Assembly (NCBI RefSeq): GCF_001941825.1
Contig: NZ_CP019038.1
Span: forward strand, 3,968,001-4,032,000
DNA length: 64,000 nt
Reading direction: 5' to 3'
From: Massilia putida
GTDB lineage: Bacteria > Pseudomonadota > Gammaproteobacteria > Burkholderiales > Burkholderiaceae_D
Shown: piece by piece, positions 1-9,484 of the stretch
Layout: every line of letters begins with the position of its first letter
How positions within the stretch are numbered: position 1 is the first letter of the stretch
Notes under the pieces: model-generated
Told to the model about the DNA's origin: nothing
The model's input: the letters and a program-made list of their open reading frames with translations, nothing else
Database searches by the model: none
Made by a program: the position numbers and the translations under genes

Positions 1-1
1 G

Positions 2-685
2 GTCGAACTTAATGTGGATGCCGAAAACGTATTGATGAGCGTGATTGACAACGGCGTAGGTATGTCGCCGGAATTGACAGCGCGCGCCTTCGATCTGTTT
101 ACGCAAGGAAAACGAACTGCCGATCGTGCTCAAGGGGGACTCGGCATCGGACTGGCCTTAGTTAAGACCTTGGTCGAACTGCATGATGGCGCCGTGACTG
201 CGGAAAGCGACGGTGAATGCAAAGGGAGTCGCTTTACCGTTAGGCTGCCGCGTTTACTTGACGAAAGCGCGGTAGCGGCCGCGCCGCCGCCGTGTAGCGT
301 AAATCAGGGCCTTGCCTTGGATGTGCTGATCGTGGACGACAATGTCGACGCTGCTGAGATGCTGGCGATGTTGGTGAAAATGATCGGCCATCGCGTTCAT
401 GTCGAGAACGGTTCACACGAGGCGCTTGCGCGCGCGCGTAGTGCACCACCGGATGTATGTCTGCTCGATATCGGCTTGCCAATCATGGATGGGAATGAGC
501 TTGCTCGCAACCTGCGTGCCAATCCAGCGACAGCTGGTGCGGTGCTAGTTGCGATTACTGGCTACGGTCAAGAGCAGGATTTACAGAAGGCACTTGAATC
601 AGGGTTTGATCACCATTTTGTTAAGCCGATCGAATACGAACGGTTGGCCGAACTGCTAGGCAATATCAGCGTGTCGGTTACTTGA
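2..685 (+). CDS. Hybrid sensor histidine kinase / response regulator, C-terminal part
   Basis: This is the 3' end of a gene that begins left of the window; the frame is open from base 2. The visible protein starts inside a HATPase domain, with the G1 box DNGVGM and the G2 box GGLGIGLALVK. A proline- and alanine-rich linker leads to a receiver domain holding the acidic pair DD, the phospho-acceptor in LLDIGLP, the threonine in AITGYG and the lysine in VKPI. It is therefore a hybrid kinase passing phosphate to its own receiver. GC content is lower than in the native genes further right, so it may be cargo of the Tn7-like element whose tnsA follows about 220 bases downstream. No TnsB-type repeats are visible between the two genes. 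Signal and target are unknown. Confidence 0.85.
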   Translation, partial: VELNVDAENVLMSVIDNGVGMSPELTARAFDLFTQGKRTADRAQGGLGIGLALVKTLVELHDGAVTAESDGECKGSRFTVRLPRLLDESAVAAAPPPCSVNQGLALDVLIVDDNVDAAEMLAMLVKMIGHRVHVENGSHEALARARSAPPDVCLLDIGLPIMDGNELARNLRANPATAGAVLVAITGYGQEQDLQKALESGFDHHFVKPIEYERLAELLGNISVSVT

Positions 686-902
686 TTGGACCAAGTACAA
701 CCTCTTTACACTTGCGGGATTAAAGGATGCTCGGCATCGAGGAAAACGTTACCGAACGAAAGTTGCACGAGTAGCTGTTCCAAATAGTCAGCCGAATTTT
801 TGCTTCTTTCCCCAGGCTCCTTGAATGAACGCTATCTCGGTATACACTGATTAAGTCTTGCTAGTTGCAAGCTGTGCCAATGCTGTAAATGCTTTGGACA
901 AA

Positions 903-1784
903 ATGATGAGACGCGTGCCGATCACTTCTGACGACGTCGCGAGATGGAAGGCGCAAGGACTCGGCCTTGGGGAGCACGCATACTACAAACCCTGGATCGA
1001 CGTTCGATGTTTTTCGTCGAGAGGGCGTATGAGCCGCAGGCTCGGTGTGACCACCGGCAGGGTGCACCATCTCTTTTCCGATAACGAAAGTTGCTTCTTT
1101 CTGCTAGCGGACTATGCAGCGGATGTAGTCGATATTCGTGAGCAGTTTCCGTTGTTTCCTGAGTCGGCAACCCAGCGTATTGCTTCATCGTTGGGAGTTC
1201 GTCACCCACACTATCCCCGAAGCCAAACGCCGATCGTCATGACGACGGATTTTCTGCTTACCAAGATTGATAAGCTCGGCAAACGATTCTTGTTAGCGTT
1301 TAGCATCAAAAGTGCGGACGACCTGCGCGGCCGTCACCGGAAATCGGTGCTGACCAAACTGGAGATCGAGCGACGGTATTGGCTTGTGCGCGGTGTTCCA
1401 TGGTATCTCTTCACAAATGCCGAGTTCGACAAGACCGTCATCGACAACCTAGAGTGGCTCAGCTATTTCCTCGTCAAAGGGGACGTAAACGCGGCAGATT
1501 TCCTGACGCAACTACCAATATTTCTATCGGTTTTTGAAGACGTGTCGTCACAAGAGCTGCCACTTCAAGGACAACTGCAAGCTTGTGCAGCGGAACTAGG
1601 AAAAATACTCGACTTGGATCTCATCACCGACATTTTCCGCTTTTGCGTGTGGCATCACCTTATCGATATCGACCTTAGCGTACCGATAGGTCTGCAGCGT
1701 ATTCCCGCCATACTCGCTGTACGCAAGGCGGCAGTAGACGGCCTTTGGCTTGGCGGCAGAGATGGATCTCCTTCAGCCAGTTGA
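903..1784 (+). CDS. tnsA: TnsA-type transposon endonuclease
   Basis: This is the TnsA subunit of a Tn7-like transposase, a restriction-enzyme-like nuclease that cuts the 5' ends of the element and so converts copy-in to cut-and-paste transposition. The family's Glu-Asp-Lys triad is visible: a glutamate in DIREQFPLF (about residue 80), an aspartate in TTDFLL (about 115) and a lysine in FSIKSA (about 135), close to the spacing in Tn7 TnsA (63/114/132). The N-terminal pattern with GLGLGEHAYYKPW also fits. I chose the ATG at 903; the frame extends to a TTG at 858, and neither has a strong ribosome site. The gene overlaps tnsB by about 23 bases, indicating one operon. Confidence 0.88.
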   Translation: MMRRVPITSDDVARWKAQGLGLGEHAYYKPWIDVRCFSSRGRMSRRLGVTTGRVHHLFSDNESCFFLLADYAADVVDIREQFPLFPESATQRIASSLGVRHPHYPRSQTPIVMTTDFLLTKIDKLGKRFLLAFSIKSADDLRGRHRKSVLTKLEIERRYWLVRGVPWYLFTNAEFDKTVIDNLEWLSYFLVKGDVNAADFLTQLPIFLSVFEDVSSQELPLQGQLQACAAELGKILDLDLITDIFRFCVWHHLIDIDLSVPIGLQRIPAILAVRKAAVDGLWLGGRDGSPSAS

Positions 1785-3921
1785 AGTCTTCGAGCAAATG
1801 CCCGGGGCTGTTGACTCGGGCTTCCTCTGCCCGCAACGTGTGCTATGGGTCGAGCCAGACGAAGATCTCCTCGTCACGATTGGCATCCAAGAAGATCTCA
1901 AAAAACCCGAGATACATCATCTTAAGGAGGTGATGGCTCTTCTGCGGGATGGCATATTGCAACGAGTCGAAGTCAAGCTCCGCCCTTATGTGTTCCAAGC
2001 TGAGGAGTCAATACCTAAAAAAAGTCTGAGTATCAGGGATCGCGCATGGTCAATCATCAAACCCCTAGTGCAGGATGACAACATTCCCGAAATATACATG
2101 CCAGCAACGCGTGGTCGCCTGATATCTGCACGCGCGAAAGAGCTAGGCCTGTACCCCAAACAAGTTCATCGGCCACTGTATAGATACTTTGCATCCGGCA
2201 GTTGTATCGACGGGTTGATAGCGTGCTATGACTTGTGCGGCCCTGCTGGGCAGCCTCAACAGGCTGGCACGAGAAAACGGGGTCCACGTCCTGACCGTGT
2301 CAAGCTCAACAACGACATCGCGCTCCTTGGTCCTTCCACTGCCGATGTGAAAGGAAAAATAGTTAAAGGTATCAATGAATTCCTCAAGCCTGGGATCACA
2401 AAAAAAAAGGCTTGGGAGGAAACAAAAAAAGTGTATTTCAAAACCGGACAGATAGAGTGCGGAGAACTCCTGGTTCCTATACCGCCTCAAGCGCACGAAG
2501 CACCTTCGCTCTTTCAGTTCAAACAGGTTGTGAAAGAGATGGATCATGATCTCTCACTCACCAAACGCAACACCAGTACCACGACATGGAATTTGGAGAA
2601 TCGCGGAGTACTTGGGAGTTCACGAGACCGGGTCTTCGGTCCTGCTGCTCGCTTTGAGGTTGACGCGACTGTTGTTGACGTCTATTTAGTCTCGGTTTTC
2701 AATCGCGCTTGGCTTATCGGACGTCCAGTGTTGTATGTAATTGTCGACGTCTTCTCGCGGATGGTAGTCGGGTTCTACCTTGGACTAGAAGGACCAAGCT
2801 GGGAGGGTGCACGCATCGCGCTATGCAATGCGTTTACAAGTAAAGTCGATTTCTGTAGACAGTTCGGTGTCGAGATCACTGAGGAAATGTGGCCATGTCA
2901 TCACCTACCCCACAAGTTGCTTTGTGACAATGGAGAAATGAAGTCTCTTGCTTCGGATGCGTTGACAGGGCGACTCGGAATCATTGTTCAAAATGCAGCA
3001 GTTCGGCGCCCCGATTGGAAACCTAACGTTGAGCAGCAGTTCAATCTAATCAACAATCACACGATTCATTTCGAGCCAGGCGCCTTGAATCGCCGGCTCG
3101 ACGAAATGAAAAGACGAAACTGTCAGCTCGATGCTTGCCTGACAATTCCCGAACTGACGCAAATTCTGATTCGAAAACTCATCAAGTACAACTGGACTTC
3201 CTATCGTGCAGATGCGCTACCAGAAGCAATGTTGGGTGAGAATCTGACTAATGCAACTCCTATATCGATATGGAACTGGGGCCTGGAGCACCTCACCGGT
3301 GGTGCAAAGTCCGTCGGGAAGCAAAAAGTATGGACAAAGCTTCTTCCTGAGGCAATGGCCTCTATAAGACGGGATGGGATTTACTTTCAAGGGCGGCGCT
3401 ACGCCTGCCCTCGTGCCATCAATGAAGAGTGGTTCGCGCGAGCTAGAACGAAAGGCAAAACCGCTTCAATTGAGATTCGCCACCTTTCCTATTTGCCTAC
3501 CTTCATCTGGATTCTTAATCCGAATTCCCGACAGTGGGAGCCGTGTGAATTACTAGACAGAGATAAAAAGTATCAATTTGCACGTCTTGAGGAGCTGTTA
3601 GATATGGCTAAGCTTCTGGGACTGGAGGCTGACCACCAAGCCGTCGAAGTAAGCCAAACATGCGCAAAGCTGGACACCGAATGTGACGCGATAACTGAAG
3701 CCGCGAAAAAATTGGCGAAGGAAGCCAAGCGTGGGCTGAGCAAGACGGAAAGGAAGGCCAATGTTCACCTTAACCGTGCTTTTGAAAAATCTGCGGAACG
3801 AGTCGAGCATGCACGTGATGCGGTACAGTCCTACTGTGCTCCGCCTGCTCAAGACAATGTAGTCAAGCTTCGACCAAACACGCGGAAGAGCAATCCGCTT
3901 GATGATGTCTGGGACACGTAG
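1762..3921 (+). CDS. tnsB: TnsB-type DDE transposase
   Basis: This is the TnsB subunit, a retroviral-integrase-like DDE recombinase that binds the element's end repeats and joins its 3' ends to target DNA. An aspartate in FEVDATVVD (about residue 300), one in LLCDNGE (about 390) and a glutamate in PNVEQQ (about 424) form the catalytic triad; an N-terminal DNA-binding region and a C-terminal beta-barrel-type region flank it. The length of about 719 residues matches Tn7 TnsB (702). The start is the ATG at 1762, though a TTG at 1750 is in frame. The gene lies between tnsA (overlap) and tnsC (40-base gap). The basic, coiled-coil-like C-terminus is where TnsB normally contacts TnsC. Confidence 0.93.
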   Translation: MDLLQPVEVFEQMPGAVDSGFLCPQRVLWVEPDEDLLVTIGIQEDLKKPEIHHLKEVMALLRDGILQRVEVKLRPYVFQAEESIPKKSLSIRDRAWSIIKPLVQDDNIPEIYMPATRGRLISARAKELGLYPKQVHRPLYRYFASGSCIDGLIACYDLCGPAGQPQQAGTRKRGPRPDRVKLNNDIALLGPSTADVKGKIVKGINEFLKPGITKKKAWEETKKVYFKTGQIECGELLVPIPPQAHEAPSLFQFKQVVKEMDHDLSLTKRNTSTTTWNLENRGVLGSSRDRVFGPAARFEVDATVVDVYLVSVFNRAWLIGRPVLYVIVDVFSRMVVGFYLGLEGPSWEGARIALCNAFTSKVDFCRQFGVEITEEMWPCHHLPHKLLCDNGEMKSLASDALTGRLGIIVQNAAVRRPDWKPNVEQQFNLINNHTIHFEPGALNRRLDEMKRRNCQLDACLTIPELTQILIRKLIKYNWTSYRADALPEAMLGENLTNATPISIWNWGLEHLTGGAKSVGKQKVWTKLLPEAMASIRRDGIYFQGRRYACPRAINEEWFARARTKGKTASIEIRHLSYLPTFIWILNPNSRQWEPCELLDRDKKYQFARLEELLDMAKLLGLEADHQAVEVSQTCAKLDTECDAITEAAKKLAKEAKRGLSKTERKANVHLNRAFEKSAERVEHARDAVQSYCAPPAQDNVVKLRPNTRKSNPLDDVWDT

Positions 3922-3961
3922 TCGCGAGAATTTAACCAGCGGACAATGAGCGAGACCGTAT

Positions 3962-5455
3962 ATGAACTCAATCAAATTTTCGGCGGCATATTCCGAACAG
4001 AGGATTGCGGAATATCGTGATAATCCACTTATTGAGGCACTTCCAAATATCCTTAGCGAGAAAGAGGCCGCCTATGCAATGATGTTGCGCCCATGCATTC
4101 AAGCTGAGGAGCGCGCTATGGCGACTGAAGAACGTTGGCATCTATTGGCAAGACTTAAATACGTTGTCGTGCCTCGGCTCATCTTTTATGACGTCGAGCG
4201 TACGATGTCTCGCTTGCTACGGGCCGGCTACGTTGTGCGCAATCCGCTTGCTGTTACAACCTGGCGAACTATATATAACGCTCAAGATTCTCGGCAATTG
4301 TCAAATTTCGATACGCAACTGATGTCCTGCGAATCGCAGATGTTTATTGTTGGGTTGAGTGGATCAGGGAAGACGACCTGCGCTGATGCGGTCCTACGAA
4401 CATATCCGCAGCAGGTGATTCACCACGATCGTTGGAAGGATCGCCATCTTCCGATAACTCAGCTGGTCTGGCTGAAGGTTACATGTCCAAAAAATGGCTC
4501 AATTTCGAGCTTTTGCCGAGAGTTCGCCAGACAAGTTGACTTAGCGCTGAGCACCGAAGGAAAATATGAAGCACTCTTTTCTAAGTCTAGAATGCGCGAA
4601 GATATGCTAGAAGGCGCAATGCGACAGATCGCCGCATCCCACTTCCTCGGCATCCTCATAATTGACGAAATACAGCGGCTCAGTTTATCAAAAACAGGTG
4701 GCCCAGTACCACTGCTTCACTTCCTTCAAGATCTGCGCACCACGCTTCGCGTACCAGTGGTAGAAATCGGGACAAGTAAAGCAGCAAATCTATTTACTAA
4801 AGAGATGAAAGATGGACGACGAGCATCGGAAAGTGGAATGATCGAGTTTGCCCGTCCGACAAAACGTGTGAAGGAGTGGGATGATTTCGTTAGGCGGATA
4901 TGGGCGTATCAGTGGATCCGGTACCCTGAAGACCCTGACGAGAATATGCTCGATACTGTTTTTGATCTAAGTCAAAGCATCCCTGATTTCGTCGTCCTGT
5001 TGTTCAAGCTTGCACAGCAGCGTGCAATGCTTGACGAAACCGAAAAGCTAACTCCAAAGCTTTTAAAGCAAACATACGACGATGCGTTAGTACTCCTCCA
5101 TCCTGCCATCAATGCACTGCGTACCAATACGACCAAGTCGCTTGCTCAGTATGAGGATTTACTGCCTGTAGAGGAAGCTATAACAAAGCTACTTGAACTT
5201 CCAAAACAAGCTACTTTGGTTCAAGACTATCTCGACCAAATATTTCCTTCCACTGTAGCATCTAATGCCACTAAGCTTGATAACCGTGATATCGAAAAAA
5301 CGAGCGTAGATGTTGTTGGGAAATCGAATGAAGAGAGTACTGAGCTACCATGTGATTACGTCGACTTGCGTACTGCGGCGAGTGCTGAAGATCCACATCG
5401 AGATTTAGTGGATAAAGGAGTCATTAAAAATGATTGGCTCGACTTACAAAGATGA
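3962..5455 (+). CDS. tnsC: TnsC-type AAA+ transposition regulator
   Basis: This is the AAA+ ATPase that links the target-selecting protein to the TnsAB transposase. The Walker A motif GLSGSGKTT is at about residues 132-140 and the Walker B motif ILIIDEIQ at about 230-237, followed by a sensor-like segment. The length of 497 residues is slightly under Tn7 TnsC (555). The acidic C-terminal tail is variable in the family and is the usual contact region for TnsA/B. The gene ends 26 bases inside the next reading frame (first TniQ gene), so translation is probably coupled. GC content is low compared with the native chromosome, as in the rest of the tns operon. Confidence 0.92.
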   Translation: MNSIKFSAAYSEQRIAEYRDNPLIEALPNILSEKEAAYAMMLRPCIQAEERAMATEERWHLLARLKYVVVPRLIFYDVERTMSRLLRAGYVVRNPLAVTTWRTIYNAQDSRQLSNFDTQLMSCESQMFIVGLSGSGKTTCADAVLRTYPQQVIHHDRWKDRHLPITQLVWLKVTCPKNGSISSFCREFARQVDLALSTEGKYEALFSKSRMREDMLEGAMRQIAASHFLGILIIDEIQRLSLSKTGGPVPLLHFLQDLRTTLRVPVVEIGTSKAANLFTKEMKDGRRASESGMIEFARPTKRVKEWDDFVRRIWAYQWIRYPEDPDENMLDTVFDLSQSIPDFVVLLFKLAQQRAMLDETEKLTPKLLKQTYDDALVLLHPAINALRTNTTKSLAQYEDLLPVEEAITKLLELPKQATLVQDYLDQIFPSTVASNATKLDNRDIEKTSVDVVGKSNEESTELPCDYVDLRTAASAEDPHRDLVDKGVIKNDWLDLQR

Positions 5456-7305
5456 ACAACAGGAAAGACGACACACGCTTCCTCTATTAGCTAAATCTGC
5501 AGGCATGGCGGGCGATATACTTGTGCCCGAAGAGACGATATTCGGAATCGTTTCCAGGTATCACATTTTGAGCGGTCATTCGTCCTCAGTAGACACCCTA
5601 TTGGAACTGCTAAGCCGGCGCGGCATATGTATCAGTTCGTCGCTTCCTAGCAGTCTGCACCTCATCTTCCAACATTTGCCACTACCACTGCAGACGGCCG
5701 AGGAGCTCGCCGAACGCCATACGCCTCTTCCTTACTTCAGAGCATTCGCTAATCCAGTCCATTATGCCGCCATTGCCCAATCGGTCACGATGGGCCGTGC
5801 GTGTAATTCCAAAATTACACTAGGATTACTGGCGAGTCGAATTGGAGCAGAAGATGTGCTCCGATTCTGTCCTGAATGTGCAAAATATGATCGTGAGGTG
5901 ACCGGCGTTGCAACTTGGTATCGTGTCCACCAGCTTCCTGGAGTTCTGCTATGTCCGTACCATCGCGCGCCGCTTTTTGAGAACCGATGTTTAGTAAGAC
6001 GTTTAAAACGTCAGCAACTGTTTCTGCCTGACTCGACCAAGGAAGATTGGAGCAAAGAATACAACATATCTGTGATTGACAAGCGCGCGTACGAAAAACT
6101 GTTTCGAGTTGCACTGTTAAGTGCGCAATTGTTCCAGCATCGTCCAGAACCGGCCAAAGCAAATACGTGGAGAAATCAATATCTAGCGCACTTCTCTGAA
6201 AGGGGTCTTTTAACACCAGCGCTGAGAATTCGTCAACTACAATTGCAGAGTGAGTTTGTCGATTTTTGGTCTGATCTAAAGTCACTAACCCCGTTCGCCG
6301 AGCTACTTGATCGGTGTAAAAGAGACGACTCATGGCTGGCGAATCTCTATCGCAGGTCACGGTCTGCTCATCATCCCTTGATGCATGTGCTGCTTATCGG
6401 CCTTCTAGCGGATAACATAAATTCTTTCTTTATTCCTGGCGAGGAAACTTCAAAGGTGAATATAGCTCCCTGTGCACCACGAGCTCCAGAACAGGAACAT
6501 AATATCGCTTCCTTACTTGCAGCAGGATTGTCGGTGAGACAAATATCTAAAGAAGTGGGACTATCAATAAATTCAGTCTTAACCAAAGCAGAAAAAATAG
6601 GAACGGTCATCAAGCGAAGGCCTAAAAAACTTAATGCCGGTGTTCGAGAACAGGTACGGCTCGCTCTAGCCGGAGGTCAGGCTATCCCAGATATTGTAGA
6701 AGCCACAAGGCTGTCTCCATCCACTATCAATAGGATTCTTGGTGGGGACAAGGCGCTGCAAACGCAGCGAACTATCGCTCTTAGACAACAAAGACAGACA
6801 GGCCAGAAGCAATCTGTTAGCTACAATCGAAAATTCACCGAAATCAGGTTTTAAAGACCTGCAAAAAACCATTCGCTCTGACTTTACGTGGCTTTATCGT
6901 CACGATAGATTATGGCTAAATTTACATATTACGAAAAATCAAAAGAATAATGATCACCGACACTCCGTTGATTGGAGCGCCCGGGACAACGCATTCGCGC
7001 AAGAAGTAGCTCGTGCGGCTACCGAAATACGACAAACACTAGGAAGGCCAGTACGGGTTTCGATCAACGAGATAAGTAGACGTACAGAACATTTTTCTTG
7101 GCTTGATAAATGTTTACCAAATCTACCGCAAACACGAGCTTTGCTTACTCAGGTTCTTGAGCCAATTAGCGCCTTCCAACTGCGCAGGCTGAATTCGTGT
7201 CAACAAAACCTGAACTTCAGATATGTTGCGCGTTGGAAGATTATTAGGGCAGCGGGACTTCATTGTGAACCTATCGCGAGTTCTGAAGTACATGGGGGCA
7301 AGTAA
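5430..7305 (+). pseudogene. tnsD: TnsD/TniQ-family target selector 1, frameshifted
   Basis: The N-terminal frame (5430-6854) has a TniQ domain with the zinc-binding pattern CPEC ... CPYH at about residues 145-177, then helix-turn-helix-like segments. It ends abruptly after TEIRF. The missing C-terminus continues in the +1 frame (about 6805-7305). There the stretch SDFTWLYRHDRLWL and the DWSARD region align with the C-terminus of the intact paralogue that follows. The switch lies near 6790-6810, in a run of AGAC repeats where slippage is easy. Either the gene is broken, the frameshift is a sequencing error, or it is decoded by +1 frameshifting. TnsD proteins bind an attachment site and recruit TnsC. 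The start is ATG 5430, preceded by AAGGAG. Confidence 0.8.
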
Positions 7306-7369
7306 AAAAATGCATATGGTAGGACAAGTAATTTGAATTCTTTTCTACTAAGTATGGTGAAACTTTGCA

Positions 7370-9142
7370 ATGACGACTAAGAACTTGAAGATGGTTTCTG
7401 GGATGAGCGAATTCATAAGTTGTGGGGCATTGATGCCTAGGCCAAGATATCACGGATGGGACACTACTGTAGCAGAGGAAACTGTGTTCGGCATCGTCTC
7501 GAGGTATCACCGTCTTAGTGGAAATCAGTCCTCCAGGGAGAGCAACTTCGATTTAACCGAAGATCGAGATGCTCGTCTCAGCGCATGGTTTCCAAGCAAC
7601 TTGCCGAAGGTGCTTGGCCGGTTGAATTTGCCGTTCAATTCGGTTGATGATCTTATCAATCGTCATACAACTATGCCCTATTTTAAACTCTTCGCAACGG
7701 CTTTAAATTACGAGAAAGCTTTTAATAATTTGAGGTGCGGCCGTGCGATGGGCGCAAAGCCATCATTGGGACTGATCTTTGGAGGAGTTGACGCGAAAAA
7801 CATACTTCGCTTCTGCCCGGAGTGCGGACGAGACGATCGAGAGGTCATCGGGGTGGAGACATGGTATCGCGTACATCAACTGCCAGGAGTATTAATCTGT
7901 CCCTATCACGGATGTGTTCTAAAAGTCTTCACCGCATCATTAATGGGGGTAGGAAGATATAAGCTTTTTCTTCCAGGTTCGAATCAAGCTAATGATGACT
8001 GTATTCACATGGATAATAATGAGGTCCGCGCTAGGCTGTTATTAATTGCCAGGCTTAGCTGCGAATTACTCCTAAAAGAAAGTGTTGATTCGTCTTCCGA
8101 TTTTCTTAGGAATCAGTATCTGATGCGCCTTCGCGAAAAGGGTCTCGCTGTTGGAATCGTTTGCAATCAACTAAACGCTTTTAAAAATAGATTTTCAGAA
8201 TTTTGGTCTCCTCTCGATAATCTAGAGCCGTTTTCGTCTCTATTGCAGTCGTGTCGCGAGCCAAAATCATGGCTTACCCGTCTATTTCACAAGAGACGAA
8301 GCTCGATTCATCCGCTAAAGCACTTGCTACTTGTTGGGTTTCTTTCCAACAGTGTTAGCGAATTTCTTGCACCGTCAACCGCTGGTGATCCAAACCAGAT
8401 GGCTGACCCTTCAATTGAAGATTCATATAATGTAGATCAGAAGATCCGTATGTTACACAAAGGCGGCATGACGCCTGCTCAAATTGCGGTTGAGGTTGCC
8501 TTATCGGCCGGGGCGGTACGCATGATCGAGGAACGTGCCGGCGAACCTTTTAAACAAAGACCATGGAAATTGCATTCACACGTACGTTCAGAAGTACATT
8601 CTGCGTTAGCAGCTGGGGAGACGTTGAGTGACATTGCTCGATCAGCCAATGTGTCCGTCTCTTCTGTGTGCCGATTACTGCATAGTGATCCTAATCTTGA
8701 AGTCCAGCGATCATCTAGCGTGTTCAAGAGACGAAGAACGCTCTCAAGAAATAAGCTTTTGGCTGCAATAGCTGATTTCGCGCCGCGCACCTTGAGTGAG
8801 CTGAACGCGATTTTGGTGGCGGACTTTGCATGGTTATATAGACATGATAATGAGTGGCTGATAGAGCAGACTCGACTGGTGGGCTTACATCCATCTTGTA
8901 AACCACTAGTGGATTGGGATGTACGTGACGCTTTGCTTGTCGATGAGTTACGTTTAGCAATATCCGAAATATTGAGCTTATCTGATCCTCTTGTTCAACT
9001 GAGACGAATAGAGCTTATTCGGCGTATCAACCATCCGACATGGATTACGTTCGGCCTAAATCGCTTGCCTAATACTAATAAATTGCTTGATGAGACAATC
9101 GAGACGGATGAGTGTTTTAGACAACGTTGTCAAATAAGTTAA
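7370..9142 (+). CDS. tnsD: TnsD/TniQ-family target selector 2
   Basis: This is an intact 590-residue paralogue of the preceding frameshifted gene. It has the TniQ domain with FCPECGRDDREV and the second zinc pair in ICPYHGC (about residues 149-181), two putative helix-turn-helix units in the middle (PAQIAVEVALSAGAVR and LSDIARSANVSVSSV), and a conserved C-terminus with ADFAWLYRHDNEWL. Its role in the family is sequence-specific binding of the chromosomal attachment site and recruitment of TnsC. The two copies are clearly related but diverged, as expected if they recognise different targets. It is the last gene of the tns operon; end-type repeats start 43 bases after its stop. Later in-frame ATGs exist; the first was used. 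Confidence 0.87.
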   Translation: MTTKNLKMVSGMSEFISCGALMPRPRYHGWDTTVAEETVFGIVSRYHRLSGNQSSRESNFDLTEDRDARLSAWFPSNLPKVLGRLNLPFNSVDDLINRHTTMPYFKLFATALNYEKAFNNLRCGRAMGAKPSLGLIFGGVDAKNILRFCPECGRDDREVIGVETWYRVHQLPGVLICPYHGCVLKVFTASLMGVGRYKLFLPGSNQANDDCIHMDNNEVRARLLLIARLSCELLLKESVDSSSDFLRNQYLMRLREKGLAVGIVCNQLNAFKNRFSEFWSPLDNLEPFSSLLQSCREPKSWLTRLFHKRRSSIHPLKHLLLVGFLSNSVSEFLAPSTAGDPNQMADPSIEDSYNVDQKIRMLHKGGMTPAQIAVEVALSAGAVRMIEERAGEPFKQRPWKLHSHVRSEVHSALAAGETLSDIARSANVSVSSVCRLLHSDPNLEVQRSSSVFKRRRTLSRNKLLAAIADFAPRTLSELNAILVADFAWLYRHDNEWLIEQTRLVGLHPSCKPLVDWDVRDALLVDELRLAISEILSLSDPLVQLRRIELIRRINHPTWITFGLNRLPNTNKLLDETIETDECFRQRCQIS

Positions 9143-9184
9143 TACATCAACAGCATTAATTGCTTTTGATGCACGTGCGCGCTC

Positions 9185-9328
9185 TGATTTTACAAACAAT
9201 TTTCACATAACGGCTGAATGTTTACGCTTTCATAGTACCTGAATTGACAAACATTGTTATATTGGCAAGTTTTGTAAATCCTTGATTTTTCTTGAGCTGA
9301 TTTGACAAACAAGATCCATCCTATTCAT
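9185..9328 (+). repeat. Tn7-like end, site type A: three spaced TnsB-like sites
   Basis: Three copies of a motif close to ATTTGACAAACA start at about 9185, 9241 and 9299, all in the same orientation and 54-59 bases apart. The block ends with CCTATTCAT at 9320-9328. Spaced sites are typical of the left end of Tn7-like elements. The same arrangement, with the same terminal CCTATTCAT, recurs at 14,305-15,770. It lies just downstream of tnsD2, so it is probably the end of the element encoding the tns genes. That these sites bind this TnsB is inferred. Confidence 0.65.
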
Positions 9329-9333
9329 GCTGA

Positions 9334-9399
9334 TGTGGACGAACAATAAAGTCGGACACAAAACAATAAAGTCTGACACTAAACAATAGAGTTTGACAC
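9334..9399 (+). repeat. Tn7-like right end, site type B: terminal TGT plus three abutting repeats
   Basis: The segment begins with TGTGGACGA and continues with three abutting 20-base units, each with core ACAATAAAGTCGGACAC or a close variant, at 9343, 9363 and 9383. Closely packed sites are the right-end arrangement of Tn7-like elements. The outermost 26 bases match the right end at 48,196-48,221 (reverse strand) at nearly every position. Five bases (GCTGA) separate it from the type-A end on its left. No matching left end was found to its right, so this looks like a remnant of a second element. Confidence 0.7.
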
Positions 9400-9447
9400 G
9401 GGGCTGTATCTGCCTTGGACAACCCTGCCAAGGCAGATACAGCCCCG
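9399..9447. terminator. Long perfect hairpin just inside the right end
   Basis: Two 20-base arms (9399-9418 and 9428-9447) are perfect inverted repeats around a 9-base loop. There is no T-run on either side, so it is not a textbook intrinsic terminator, but such a stem should block or slow transcription. It lies between the end repeats and the 3' end of the E1-like gene. Confidence 0.6.
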
Positions 9448-9484
9448 TACTCTGCTCGTTCGCTCTGACATCGGTAACGAAAAT

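Noticed and set aside
686..902. The expected transposon right end next to tnsA
   Set aside because: No copy of either end motif occurs there; the end is probably left of the window.
9343..9399. Evenly spaced 20-base repeats as a CRISPR array
   Set aside because: The units abut with no variable spacers, occur only three times, and match transposon end sites.
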